NCBI RefSeq assembly: GCF_003751945.1
Contig: NZ_RJKL01000001.1
Location: 5,952,001-6,016,000, forward strand
Direction: 5' to 3'
Source of the DNA: Couchioplanes caeruleus
GTDB lineage: Bacteria > Actinomycetota > Actinomycetes > Mycobacteriales > Micromonosporaceae
DNA: 64,000 nucleotides
Every line of letters starts with the position of its first letter. The stretch's first letter is position 1. This document shows positions 1-11,793 of this stretch, one piece after another. The position numbers were made by a program, and so were the translations under genes. The notes below the pieces were generated by a model, which saw only the letters and a program-made list of their open reading frames with translations, ran no database searches and was not told where the DNA came from.

Positions 1-821
1 ATCTTCGCCAGCAGCGGATCGGCGGCGAGCTCGTCCGGGCTCATGTTGCCGAGATGCTGATACACCCAGTACGAGGCCAGGCCGCTCGCGATGCGCTCGG
101 CCCACCAGGGCTGCGCCGACATGTCCGAGCGCCAGGACGCGGACGTGTTCCAGTCGTCGATGATCTCGTGGTCGTCGAAGATCATCACGCTCGGCACGGT
201 GGCCAGCAGCCAGCGGACCTCCGGGTCGCGCCACGATTCCAGATACAGCTTGGTGTACTCGTCGAACGAGACCACCTCGTCCGCCGGGCCCTTGTGACCC
301 GACGGCCGGTGGCGGCGCAGGAAGCGCCGTACCTTCGCCGAGGTCTTGTCCGCGTAGACCTGGTCGCCGAGGAGCACCACGAGGTCGGGGCGCAGGTCCG
401 GGTCGCCGGGGTCGGTCATCAGCCGCCGGGCGTACGCGTCCAGCGCGTCGGGGGGCAGCTTGCGCGCGGTCGCGTGCGGGGTGGCCTCGCGGCAGGAACC
501 GAAGATCATGCTGACCGGATGGTCGGCGTCCTCGGCCGGGCGGGTCACGATCACGGTCGGCGGGTACGGCGAGTCCGGCTGCGGCCACACCTCGCGCTCG
601 TCGAGCCACACCCGGTATTCGCTCGCCACGCCGCGACGCAGGCCCTCCACCACCACGATCGCGTAGTGGTGCCCGTACACGGAGAAGGTGGGAGCGGAGC
701 CGGCGCCGCCGCCGGTCGCCTCGACCCGCACCCGGGCCGGGCCGCTTGTCTCCACCCAGATCGTCGCCTTGTCGCCGACGACTCGGCGGAGGACCGGCCC
801 GATGAGCAGCGACGCGGTCAC
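1..821 (-). CDS. PhoD-like phosphatase (partial, 3' end outside the window)
   Basis: This is a metallophosphatase of the PhoD-like family. The first ~100 residues form a beta-rich domain (ATIWVET near residue 24), followed by the PhoD core with FGSCRE, LVVLLGDQVYAD and MIFDDHEIIDDWN, which carry the metal-binding Cys/Asp/His residues. The reading frame is open to the left edge, so the C-terminal part is missing. The chosen GTG start gives a family-typical N-terminus (LLIGPVLRR). It overlaps by 4 nt an 8-codon ORF that has a strong Shine-Dalgarno, so translation may be coupled. The gene is divergent from ftsY. No signal peptide is visible, so a cytoplasmic enzyme is likelier than a secreted PhoD. 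The substrate is unknown. Confidence 0.85.
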   Translation of the reverse strand, partial: MTASLLIGPVLRRVVGDKATIWVETSGPARVRVEATGGGAGSAPTFSVYGHHYAIVVVEGLRRGVASEYRVWLDEREVWPQPDSPYPPTVIVTRPAEDADHPVSMIFGSCREATPHATARKLPPDALDAYARRLMTDPGDPDLRPDLVVLLGDQVYADKTSAKVRRFLRRHRPSGHKGPADEVVSFDEYTKLYLESWRDPEVRWLLATVPSVMIFDDHEIIDDWNTSASWRSDMSAQPWWAERIASGLASYWVYQHLGNMSPDELAADPLLAK

Positions 822-844
822 CGTACCGCCGTGGTGAGAGCCAT
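818..844 (-). other. candidate 8-residue leader ORF before the phosphatase
   Basis: An ATG 8 nt after a GGGGAGG ribosome-binding site opens an ORF of eight codons (MALTTAVR). Its TGA overlaps the GTG start of the phosphatase in a GTGA junction. This could be a translation-coupling leader, or a sign that the annotated phosphatase start is displaced. The good Shine-Dalgarno clearly belongs to this ATG and not to the GTG. Confidence 0.3.
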
Positions 845-974
845 GCTGCCATCCTCCCCACCGGCCCGGGATTCCGCCACCACGCTTTGGGTCACCTCGT
901 GATCACCGGGCGGGTCCGGCGGCAACGGACGGGTGGCACCACGGTCCTCCGGTCCATCTGTCAGGATTTCGTAC

Positions 975-2177
975 ATGGAATACGTGGTCGCCTCCCTGAT
1001 CCTGCTCGCGGTGCTCGTCGTCGGGGCCGTCGGTCTCGTCGTGCCGCGGCTGCGGCGGCGGGAGCTTCCGCCGCCCGGGGAGAGCCGGCCGGGGGAGACC
1101 CGGGCGGGCACGACCACGCTCGAACGGCCTCCGGTCGCGCCGCCGGCTCCCGAAGCCGAGGCGCTGCCGCCGCTGATCGAACGCCCGGCCGCGCCGCCCG
1201 CCGAGCCGGTGGTCGAGGCTCCGGCGAAGCCGGCCCTCGAGAAGCCCGAGCCCACCGCCGGCCGCCTGGTGCGCCTGCGGGCCCGGCTCAGCCGCTCGCA
1301 GAACGTCTTCGGTCGCGGCCTGCTCAGCGTGCTCTCCCGCGACCACCTGGACGAGGACGCGTGGGAGGAGATCGAGGACAGTCTGATCACCGCCGACGTG
1401 GGCGTCGAGGCCACCCAGGTTCTCGTGGAGCGGCTGCGCGAGCGGGTGCGCGTGCTCGGCACGCGGACGGTCGCCGGGGTGCGCGAGCAACTCGCCGAGG
1501 AGCTGACCGCCGCGCTGGATCCCCAGCTCGACCGTGGCCTGCGTACCGCACCGCACGATGGCCGTCCGGCGACCGTGCTGGTCGTCGGGGTCAACGGCGC
1601 CGGGAAGACCACCACCTGCGGCAAGATCGCGCGGGTGCTGGTCGCGGACGGGCGTACGGTGCTGCTGGGCGCCGCCGACACCTTCCGGGCCGCCGCCGCG
1701 GACCAGCTCACCACATGGGGCGAGCGGGTCGGTGCCGAGACCGTCCGGGGTCCCGAGGGCGGCGACCCGGCCAGCGTGGCGTTCGACGCCGTGAAGCGGG
1801 GCATCGACGTCGGCGTGGACACCGTGCTGATCGACACCGCCGGCCGGTTGCAGAACAAGGTCGGGCTGATGGACGAGCTCGGCAAGGTCAAGCGGGTGGT
1901 GGAGAAGCACGGCCCGGTCGACGAGACCCTGCTGATCCTGGACGCCACCACCGGTCAGAACGGCCTCGAGCAGGCCCGGGTGTTCACCGAGGTGGTGGAT
2001 GTCACCGGCGTCGTGCTCACCAAGCTCGACGGCACCGCCAAGGGTGGAATCGTCATCGCCGTGCAGCGCAAGCTGGGGATTCCGGTCAAGCTGGTCGGCC
2101 TGGGCGAGGGCCCGGACGACCTCGCGCCGTTCGAGCCCGCCGCCTTCGTCGAGGCCCTGCTTGGCGCCGACGCGTAG
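975..2177 (+). CDS. ftsY: Signal recognition particle receptor FtsY
   Basis: FtsY is the membrane-docking GTPase for the SRP (Ffh at 20.5 kb). The 400-residue protein starts with a hydrophobic anchor (residues 1-24), then a Pro/Glu-rich linker to about residue 100, then the NG GTPase domain. The P-loop GVNGAGKTTT lies near residue 204, DTAGRLQNK near 286 and TKLDGTAKGG near 348. The ATG was chosen because it begins the anchor and follows an AGGA about 8 nt upstream. In actinobacteria ftsY typically lies next to amt-glnK-glnD-ffh, as here. Confidence 0.97.
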   Translation: MEYVVASLILLAVLVVGAVGLVVPRLRRRELPPPGESRPGETRAGTTTLERPPVAPPAPEAEALPPLIERPAAPPAEPVVEAPAKPALEKPEPTAGRLVRLRARLSRSQNVFGRGLLSVLSRDHLDEDAWEEIEDSLITADVGVEATQVLVERLRERVRVLGTRTVAGVREQLAEELTAALDPQLDRGLRTAPHDGRPATVLVVGVNGAGKTTTCGKIARVLVADGRTVLLGAADTFRAAAADQLTTWGERVGAETVRGPEGGDPASVAFDAVKRGIDVGVDTVLIDTAGRLQNKVGLMDELGKVKRVVEKHGPVDETLLILDATTGQNGLEQARVFTEVVDVTGVVLTKLDGTAKGGIVIAVQRKLGIPVKLVGLGEGPDDLAPFEPAAFVEALLGADA

Positions 2178-2187
2178 GCTCGAAGGC

Positions 2188-2226
2188 GGCAAGCCCGTGA
2201 CGGGGTGGCAAACCCGTGAAGCGGGG
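2188..2226 (+). repeat. imperfect direct repeat forming two small hairpins
   Basis: Two copies of GGCAARCCCGTGA (starting at 2188 and 2207) are each followed by a run of G that can pair back on CCCG. This gives two consecutive short hairpins between the ftsY stop and the ribosome-binding site of the next gene. It may be a structured leader. It does not match a riboswitch consensus I can recognise. Confidence 0.35.
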
Positions 2227-2247
2227 AACTTCCAGGGGAGGTCGTGG

Positions 2248-3060
2248 GTGACCCAGGAGCGCAGCGCTCCCGACAGCAGTCGCGAGATCCCCTTGCACGG
2301 CGGCAACGTCAGCACGGTCTCCAAACTGGGCGACACGGTACGCCGTAATGCCGGGCCGTGGACGCCGGCCGTGCACTCGCTGCTGAACCACCTGCAGCAG
2401 GTGGGTTTCACAGGATCTCCGCACGCCCTCGGCATGGACGAGAAGGGCCGCGAGGTCCTGTCCTACCTCGATGGCGAGTGCGGCGAGTATCCGCTGGCCC
2501 CGCACTGGACGACCGAGGAGGCCCTGGTCACGGTCGGCACGATGCTGCGGATGTTCCACGACGCGCAGTACGGCTTCCAGCCGCCGCCGGGCGCGGTCTG
2601 GCGCAGCTTCGGCCCGCCGCCGCCGGACACCGAGGTGATCTGCCACCACGACGCCGCACCGCACAACGTGGTCTGGCGGCCGGACGGCACCCTCGCCCTG
2701 ATCGACTTCGACCTGGCCTCGCCGGGCGCGCGGATCTACGACGTCGCGTACGCGGCCTGGACCTGGGTGCCGCTGTTCAGCGACCGGGACTCGTACACGC
2801 TGGGCTGGAAGCGGCCCAACCGGCCGCGGCGGCTGCGGCTCTTCGCGGACGCGTACGGACTGATCCCGCGCGACCGTCACCGCCTGGTCCGGACCATCCG
2901 CAAGCGGATCGTCGACCACGTCGAGGGCATCCGCAGGATGGCCGCGGCGGGCGACCCCGCCTTCGTCCGTATCGTGCACAAGGGACATCTGCGGCGACCG
3001 ATGCGAGATCTCCGCCTGCTCGACTACGAGCGCCACACCCTGGAGTACGCCCTGCGGTGA
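2248..3060 (+). CDS. Aminoglycoside phosphotransferase-family kinase
   Basis: This 270-residue protein has the APH/choline-kinase fold active site: CHHDAAPHNVVW near residue 132 (catalytic Asp and metal-binding Asn) and LIDFDLASPG near 151 (DFD-type metal motif). Such enzymes transfer phosphate from ATP to a hydroxyl of a small molecule, and the substrate cannot be deduced here. The GTG start follows a GGGGAGG Shine-Dalgarno. The gene lies downstream of ftsY in the same orientation, with a short structured gap. It is a conserved but uncharacterised family member and not necessarily a resistance gene. Confidence 0.8.
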   Translation: MTQERSAPDSSREIPLHGGNVSTVSKLGDTVRRNAGPWTPAVHSLLNHLQQVGFTGSPHALGMDEKGREVLSYLDGECGEYPLAPHWTTEEALVTVGTMLRMFHDAQYGFQPPPGAVWRSFGPPPPDTEVICHHDAAPHNVVWRPDGTLALIDFDLASPGARIYDVAYAAWTWVPLFSDRDSYTLGWKRPNRPRRLRLFADAYGLIPRDRHRLVRTIRKRIVDHVEGIRRMAAAGDPAFVRIVHKGHLRRPMRDLRLLDYERHTLEYALR

Positions 3061-3092
3061 GAAGCCGCTTGTGAGAGTTTCTTCACACGTAC

Positions 3093-3141
3093 GAAACAAA
3101 CGGTGACCTGCCGGAAATCGCGCGTTGACCCTGCGCGAAAC
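3093..3141 (+). promoter_or_regulatory. GlnR-type operator upstream of amt-glnK-glnD
   Basis: The arrangement GTGAC (3103-3107), 6 nt, GAAAT (3114-3118), 6 nt, TTGAC (3125-3129), 7 nt, GAAAC (3137-3141) closely follows the known actinomycete GlnR box (GTnAC-n6-GAAAC repeated). A further GAAAC sits at 3093-3097. It lies 129 nt before the amt start. GlnR is the OmpR-type nitrogen regulator that activates amtB-glnK-glnD in Streptomyces, so this operon is probably induced under nitrogen limitation. Confidence 0.75.
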
Positions 3142-3269
3142 AGCCGACCGGAAGGCTGGCGCCTCACACCGGTCGAACGGCGCGACGCTGCCCCGGCACC
3201 GGCTCCGCATTGCCCGCACGGCCCCGCCGTGGGCAAGCGCGGCAGGACACCTATCGGAGAGGAGGCAGC

Positions 3270-7273
<4,004 letters not shown>

Positions 7274-7344
7274 ACCGTCACTTCCCGCGCGGCGGCGGCG
7301 TTGCCTTAGTGACATTCAGGGGCTAAGAAGAGGTCTGTTGCCGC

Positions 7345-9855
7345 ATGGGGGAACCAGCCGGTCTGCTCGACGACTACCTGAGGATCGCCCGGTACCACGT
7401 GCAGCGGGCCGTGCCGCCCACGGCGATCCGGCTGCGCTCGCTGGAGATGCGCCGGCTGTTGGCGTACATCGCGCTGCGGGAGACGGGGGCCACGTACGCG
7501 GACCTGCTTGCCGCCGTACGCAGCGGTGACGTGGCCTGGCTGCGCCGGATCAAGCGGGACGCCCGCTCCTCCGTGCTCGCCGGGCTGGCGCAGACGCTGG
7601 CGTTGCAGGACATGCTTCCGGCGGACCGCACCGACGCGCTGGGGTTGTACGCGCTCGTCCGTGACGCGTGGGGTGCCCCCGCGATGCCGGGCGCCCACCA
7701 GGGACTGCACGCACAGCTCACGTACACCTGGCGCGGCGCCGACGCGGCTCGCGCGTTGCTGCGGACGTACTCGGGGATGAGCGAAGCCATCCGAACCGAC
7801 CTCGAGATCGACGTGGCGAATCCGTTCGCCGGCGACGGCGAACTGCCGGTGGCGCCGTGGCTCGCCGCGTTCCAGCGGCTGATGCCGAAGCCCTATCCGG
7901 CGCTCGACCCGGCCAACGGGTTGCCGCCGTTCGACCGGCTCACGGCGGCCGCCGAGCCCCTGCCGGTCGACGAGCCGCACCGGATCTCGGTCATCGTCAC
8001 CGCGTTCCACCCCGACGAGGGCCTGATCACGGCGGTCCGCTCGATCCTCGCCCAGTCCTGGCGCAACGTCGAGATCGTCGTCGTCGACGACGCGTCGCCG
8101 CCGGAGTACGACGAGATCCTGCAACGGGCGGCCGCGCTCGGGCCGCGGATCCGGGTGGTGAAGCAGCCGTACAACCAGGGCACGTACGCGGCCCGCAACG
8201 CCGGGCTCGACGCGGCCGAGGGCGAGTTCGCCGCCTTCCAGGACTCCGACGACTGGTCCCACCCGCGCCGCCTCGAACTGCAGGTGCGGCCGATGCTGGA
8301 GAACGCCCGCATCGTCGCCACCACCACGGACGGGCTGGCCGTCACCGAGCGGCTCGTGCTGACCCGCCCGGCGGTGCGGCGCGGCCGCTTCAACCCGTCC
8401 TCGCTGCTGTTCCGCCGCCAGCTCGTGATGGACCGGATCGGCTACTTCGACCAGGTACGCAAGGCCGCGGACTCCGAATACATCGGACGGATGCGGGCGG
8501 TCTACGGCGAACGGGCCGTGCGCCACATCGACTCCGAGCCGCTGGCGCTGATCCGGCTGTCCCAGGGGTCGCTGTCGCGCTCGGAGATCCGGGCGTACTG
8601 GATGCACCCGGCTCGGGTCGCGTACTCCTCGGCCTATCAGCAGTGGCACGGCCGCATCGCGGCCCGGGCAGCGAAGCCCTACCTTCCCCGCGAGGGCGGC
8701 GATCGGCCGTTCGCGGCACCCGACCACCTCCGGTACGGCCGCGGGGAGGCGCCGCCCCGCCCGGAGTACGACGTGGTGATGGCCGGCGACTGGCGGTTTC
8801 TGCAGGGCCCGCAACTGTCGGCCGTGGAGGAGATGCTGGCCCTCGCGGACCGGGGGCTGCGCGTGGCCGTGCTCCACCTCGAATCGCTGCGGCCGCCGGC
8901 CCGGCGGCGCTATCCGCTGGCGGGCCCGATCCAGAAGCTGGTCAACGCGGGGCGGATCGCCCAGGTGCTGCCCGGCGACGTCAACGAGGCGGCGCTGGTC
9001 GTCGTCCGGCACGCGGCGGCGCTGCAGTTCGCGCCGGACGACGAGTGCCTGTTGCGGCCCCGGCGGGTGCTGATCGTCGCGGATCAGGCCCCGGTGCGCC
9101 GCGACGGTCTCGACCACCGGTACGAGCCCGCGGCGTGCACGGCGACGGCGACGCGGTTGTTCGACGCGCCCGTGGTGTGGTGCCCGCAGGATCCCGAGGT
9201 CCGGACCGCCTTGCGCGGGTATCCGGCGCTCGAGCTGACGCCGTACGACCTGCCTGTCGTGATCGGGGCCGAGCGCTGGACGGCGGCGCGCGACGGCGCC
9301 ACGCGGGACGCGCCGGTGGCCGGCACGGACCTGTGCGACCAGGGAGTGTGGCCGCGGGACACCCGCGAGTCGCTGTACGTCTTCGACGGCCTGCGCAGGG
9401 TGGATGTGCGGCTGCGACTGCCGGACTGGCCGCGGATCGACGTGCAGCTCGGCGGTCCGCGCTCGCATCTCGTCTACGAGGCCGGCGACCTGGACCTGCG
9501 GACCTTCCTGCACCAGCTCGACTTCTACCTGCACTTCCCGCACCCCGAGACGGTGGAGACCTTCTCCCGCCCGGCGTGCGAGGCGGCGGCGCAGGGGTGC
9601 GTGGTGGTCACCCAGGAACGGCACGCGGCGGTCTTCGGCGATGCCGCCGTCTACTGTGCACCGGCCGAGGTCGCGGGGGTTGTCAAGCGTTACACCGAGG
9701 ACCGGGTGCTCTTCGCCGAGCAGAGCCGGCGGGCCCGCGCCGTCGTGGCCAACGCCCATCCTCCGCAGGCGTACGTGGACCGCATCGCCGCTCTGGTGCA
9801 CGCGCCGCGGCACTCCACGCCGGCCCAACGCACACCCGAGCCCGCGTGCGCGTAA
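7345..9855 (+). CDS. Bifunctional GT2 / GT-B-type glycosyltransferase
   Basis: This 836-residue cytoplasmic protein opens a surface-glycan island. Residues ~1-205 form an unassigned helical region. Residues ~212-400 are a GT2 domain (ISVIVTAFHPDEG, VVVDDAS near 246, QDSDDW near 301). Residues ~470-815 resemble a GT-B fold C-terminal half, with LHFPHPETVETFSRP and CEAAAQGCVVV near 720-760 typical of GT4-like donor-binding regions. Two active sites on one chain suggest a polymerase or a chain-extending enzyme adding two residues. It is followed by a methyltransferase. A modest AAGAAGAGG lies about 10 nt upstream of the ATG. The donor sugars are unknown. Confidence 0.8.
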   Translation: MGEPAGLLDDYLRIARYHVQRAVPPTAIRLRSLEMRRLLAYIALRETGATYADLLAAVRSGDVAWLRRIKRDARSSVLAGLAQTLALQDMLPADRTDALGLYALVRDAWGAPAMPGAHQGLHAQLTYTWRGADAARALLRTYSGMSEAIRTDLEIDVANPFAGDGELPVAPWLAAFQRLMPKPYPALDPANGLPPFDRLTAAAEPLPVDEPHRISVIVTAFHPDEGLITAVRSILAQSWRNVEIVVVDDASPPEYDEILQRAAALGPRIRVVKQPYNQGTYAARNAGLDAAEGEFAAFQDSDDWSHPRRLELQVRPMLENARIVATTTDGLAVTERLVLTRPAVRRGRFNPSSLLFRRQLVMDRIGYFDQVRKAADSEYIGRMRAVYGERAVRHIDSEPLALIRLSQGSLSRSEIRAYWMHPARVAYSSAYQQWHGRIAARAAKPYLPREGGDRPFAAPDHLRYGRGEAPPRPEYDVVMAGDWRFLQGPQLSAVEEMLALADRGLRVAVLHLESLRPPARRRYPLAGPIQKLVNAGRIAQVLPGDVNEAALVVVRHAAALQFAPDDECLLRPRRVLIVADQAPVRRDGLDHRYEPAACTATATRLFDAPVVWCPQDPEVRTALRGYPALELTPYDLPVVIGAERWTAARDGATRDAPVAGTDLCDQGVWPRDTRESLYVFDGLRRVDVRLRLPDWPRIDVQLGGPRSHLVYEAGDLDLRTFLHQLDFYLHFPHPETVETFSRPACEAAAQGCVVVTQERHAAVFGDAAVYCAPAEVAGVVKRYTEDRVLFAEQSRRARAVVANAHPPQAYVDRIAALVHAPRHSTPAQRTPEPACA

Positions 9856-9919
9856 CGGGCGGGGAGGCGCCGGAGTTAGGGGACGTGTTGAGACGCGCGC
9901 ACATCGGAGGTTTGAGCGA

Positions 9920-10963
9920 ATGAGCGGCCTGACCCGGTTCGGCGGTCGGCTGGCGGTACGGCTGCAGAGCCTGACCCGTCCGCAAGCGGTGGTGCTCATG
10001 GTGGTGCTGGCGCTCGTCGCCGGCGTCTGGACGGCGGCCGCCTCCGGGCATGCGGGCCTCGCCACCTCGCTTGTCGCGGTGCTGCTGCTCGGCGTGCTGC
10101 TCGGCATCCTGCATCTGTCGCGCTGGATGGCCGGGCTCTACCGTGCCAACCAGGCCGCCCACCGCGATCTGCGGATCGTGGTCGAGCAGATGCAACGCCG
10201 GGTGGTGGCGGGGGTCGAGAAAGAACGGCTCAGCGCGGGCGACCGGCACCAGGAGCTGACCCGGACCCTCGCCCGCGGCCTGCGCCAGCACGGGCACGGC
10301 AACGACCTGCTGCTGCGCGCGCAGAGCCGGGAGATCGAGGCGATGTTCCAGCTCTTCGCGGAATTCACGCCGCGGGCGCCGATGCCGTCCTCCGGCGACT
10401 TCGCGCTCAACCCGACGGACCTGCTCGACCTGCTGTACCTCGTCCGGCTGCGCCGGCCGCAGTTGGTGGTCGAGCTCGGCAGCGGCACGTCGACGGTGTG
10501 GCTCGCGTACGCCCTGGAGAAGACCGGCGGGCGGCTCGTCTCGCTCGACCACGACGGCGACTACGCCCGGAAGACCCGCGAGCAGCTCGACGCGCACGGG
10601 CTGTCGGCGGTGGCCGAGGTGCGTACCGCGCCGCTCACCGAGCTGGCCGTGGATGGCAAGACCTATCGCTGGTACGACGTCGAGAAGCTCGCCGACGTGC
10701 GCGACATCGACCTGCTGCTGATCGACGGCCCGCCCGCGGCGACGGGACCGGACGCCCGCTATCCGGCGCTGCACGCCCTGCAGAGCCGCCTGGCCCCGGT
10801 CGCCACGGTGGTCCTCGACGACGCCGACCGGCCCGACGAGCAGGACGCCGTCCGGCGCTGGACCGAGAACATCACCGGCCTGACCGCCGAGCCCCGGCTG
10901 TTGGGGCGGCACGCCGTGCTGTCGTACTCGCGCAGCGGCGCGCCGGCCTCCGTACCCGCGTGA
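9920..10963 (+). CDS. Membrane-anchored class I SAM-dependent methyltransferase
   Basis: The 347-residue protein has one or two transmembrane helices (about residues 24-62), a charged likely coiled-coil region (65-145) and a class I methyltransferase domain with the SAM-binding motif VVELGSGTSTVW (about 183). LLLIDGPPAA near 265 is typical of Methyltransf_24/CmcI-like enzymes. It probably methylates a sugar or lipid-linked glycan at the inner membrane face. The ATG follows GGAGG with 9-nt spacing. It lies 64 nt after the glycosyltransferase and ends at a long bidirectional hairpin. Confidence 0.82.
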   Translation: MSGLTRFGGRLAVRLQSLTRPQAVVLMVVLALVAGVWTAAASGHAGLATSLVAVLLLGVLLGILHLSRWMAGLYRANQAAHRDLRIVVEQMQRRVVAGVEKERLSAGDRHQELTRTLARGLRQHGHGNDLLLRAQSREIEAMFQLFAEFTPRAPMPSSGDFALNPTDLLDLLYLVRLRRPQLVVELGSGTSTVWLAYALEKTGGRLVSLDHDGDYARKTREQLDAHGLSAVAEVRTAPLTELAVDGKTYRWYDVEKLADVRDIDLLLIDGPPAATGPDARYPALHALQSRLAPVATVVLDDADRPDEQDAVRRWTENITGLTAEPRLLGRHAVLSYSRSGAPASVPA

Positions 10964-10967
10964 AAAA

Positions 10968-11001
10968 GACCGGCCGGCATGCGGGGGCATGCCGGCCGGT
11001 C
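10968..11001. terminator. bidirectional intrinsic terminator
   Basis: A perfect 15-bp inverted repeat (10968-10982 and 10987-11001) with a GGGG loop lies between convergent genes. Five A precede it on the plus strand, which gives a U-tract for transcripts of the minus-strand CAP gene. AGAAAAAA on the other side is less useful for the plus strand. Confidence 0.85.
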
Positions 11002-11060
11002 GAGGGGGAGAAAAAAGCCTTCGGTCCGCCCGTGGGTGGCGGTGGGGTGGTCGGAAGGGG

Positions 11061-11552
11061 TCAGCGGCTGCCGAACATCTGCGTGTAGTACGGCGTGCCG
11101 TTGGTCGAGTAGACGACGCCGACGGCGAACGTCCTGGCGCCGCAGTCGAGCAGGTTGCGACGGTGGCCCGGCGACTTCAGCCAGCCGTTGACGACCTCGC
11201 GGGCGCTGCGGTAGCCCCAGGCGATGTTCTCGCTGCGCGCGGCGGTGTAGCCGGCGGCGCGGGCCCGGGCGGCGAACGTGGAGTTGCGGGCGCCGGTGTG
11301 GCTGAACCTGCCGCTGGTGGCCATGTACTTGCTGTGGCCGCGGGCGGCCCAGAGCAGCGCCGCGTTGACCTTCAGCGCCTTGCAGCCGGCCTTGACCCGC
11401 GCCTGGTTCGACAGGCTCACGACCTGCGTCTGCAGCGTCGAGGTGGAGACCACGGCCGCCTGCGCGGGCGCTCCGGCGATGACCAGGCCGATGAACGCGG
11501 CGGCGGGGATCAGCGCGAGGGTGGCGAGGCGACGGACCAGGGTCTTCGGCAC
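11061..11552 (-). CDS. Secreted CAP-domain (SCP/PR1) protein
   Basis: The 163-residue protein has a signal peptide (positively charged start, hydrophobic core, AQA cleavage near residue 33) and a CAP domain with the conserved GHSKYMA, FSHTG, SENIAWG and WLKSPGHRRNLL motifs. These include the His/Glu pairs of the CAP cavity. Bacterial CAP proteins are extracellular and of unclear biochemical role. GTG at 11552 was chosen over GTG at 11558 because AAAGG lies 8 nt upstream of it. It is transcribed against the neighbouring glycan genes and ends at the strong terminator. Confidence 0.88.
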   Translation of the reverse strand: MPKTLVRRLATLALIPAAAFIGLVIAGAPAQAAVVSTSTLQTQVVSLSNQARVKAGCKALKVNAALLWAARGHSKYMATSGRFSHTGARNSTFAARARAAGYTAARSENIAWGYRSAREVVNGWLKSPGHRRNLLDCGARTFAVGVVYSTNGTPYYTQMFGSR

Positions 11553-11793
11553 GGGCACAACCTTTCGGGAACTCCGCCCCGGCGCTTGTTCGCCAGGTAC
11601 GCCATTCCCTTCGGAGGCCTGGCGGCATTCACTGATGCCTGTTCAGGTGCCTTGCCGTGAGTGCTGGGTTGCCGGTCGGGTACCTGGTCGAGCCGGGTTG
11701 CAACACCGGTCGAGGCCCGGGTGCAGACGGGTTGCCGACCCCGCGTCACTGCGACATTCCGGACATCGTTGGGCTGGTGTGAGCGCCGAGACC
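11553..11793. other. intergenic region between divergent CAP and membrane-protein genes
   Basis: About 240 nt separate the divergent starts. No clear ORF, long repeat or well-formed TANNNT element was recognised directly before either gene. Confidence 0.5.

Noticed and set aside
2188..2226. Guanidine-II-type (mini-ykkC) riboswitch
   Set aside because: The loops do not show the ACGR signature, and the downstream gene is not a guanidine-related exporter.
2248..3060. Aminoglycoside resistance gene
   Set aside because: Only the general APH fold motifs are seen. The conserved housekeeping context gives no resistance signal.
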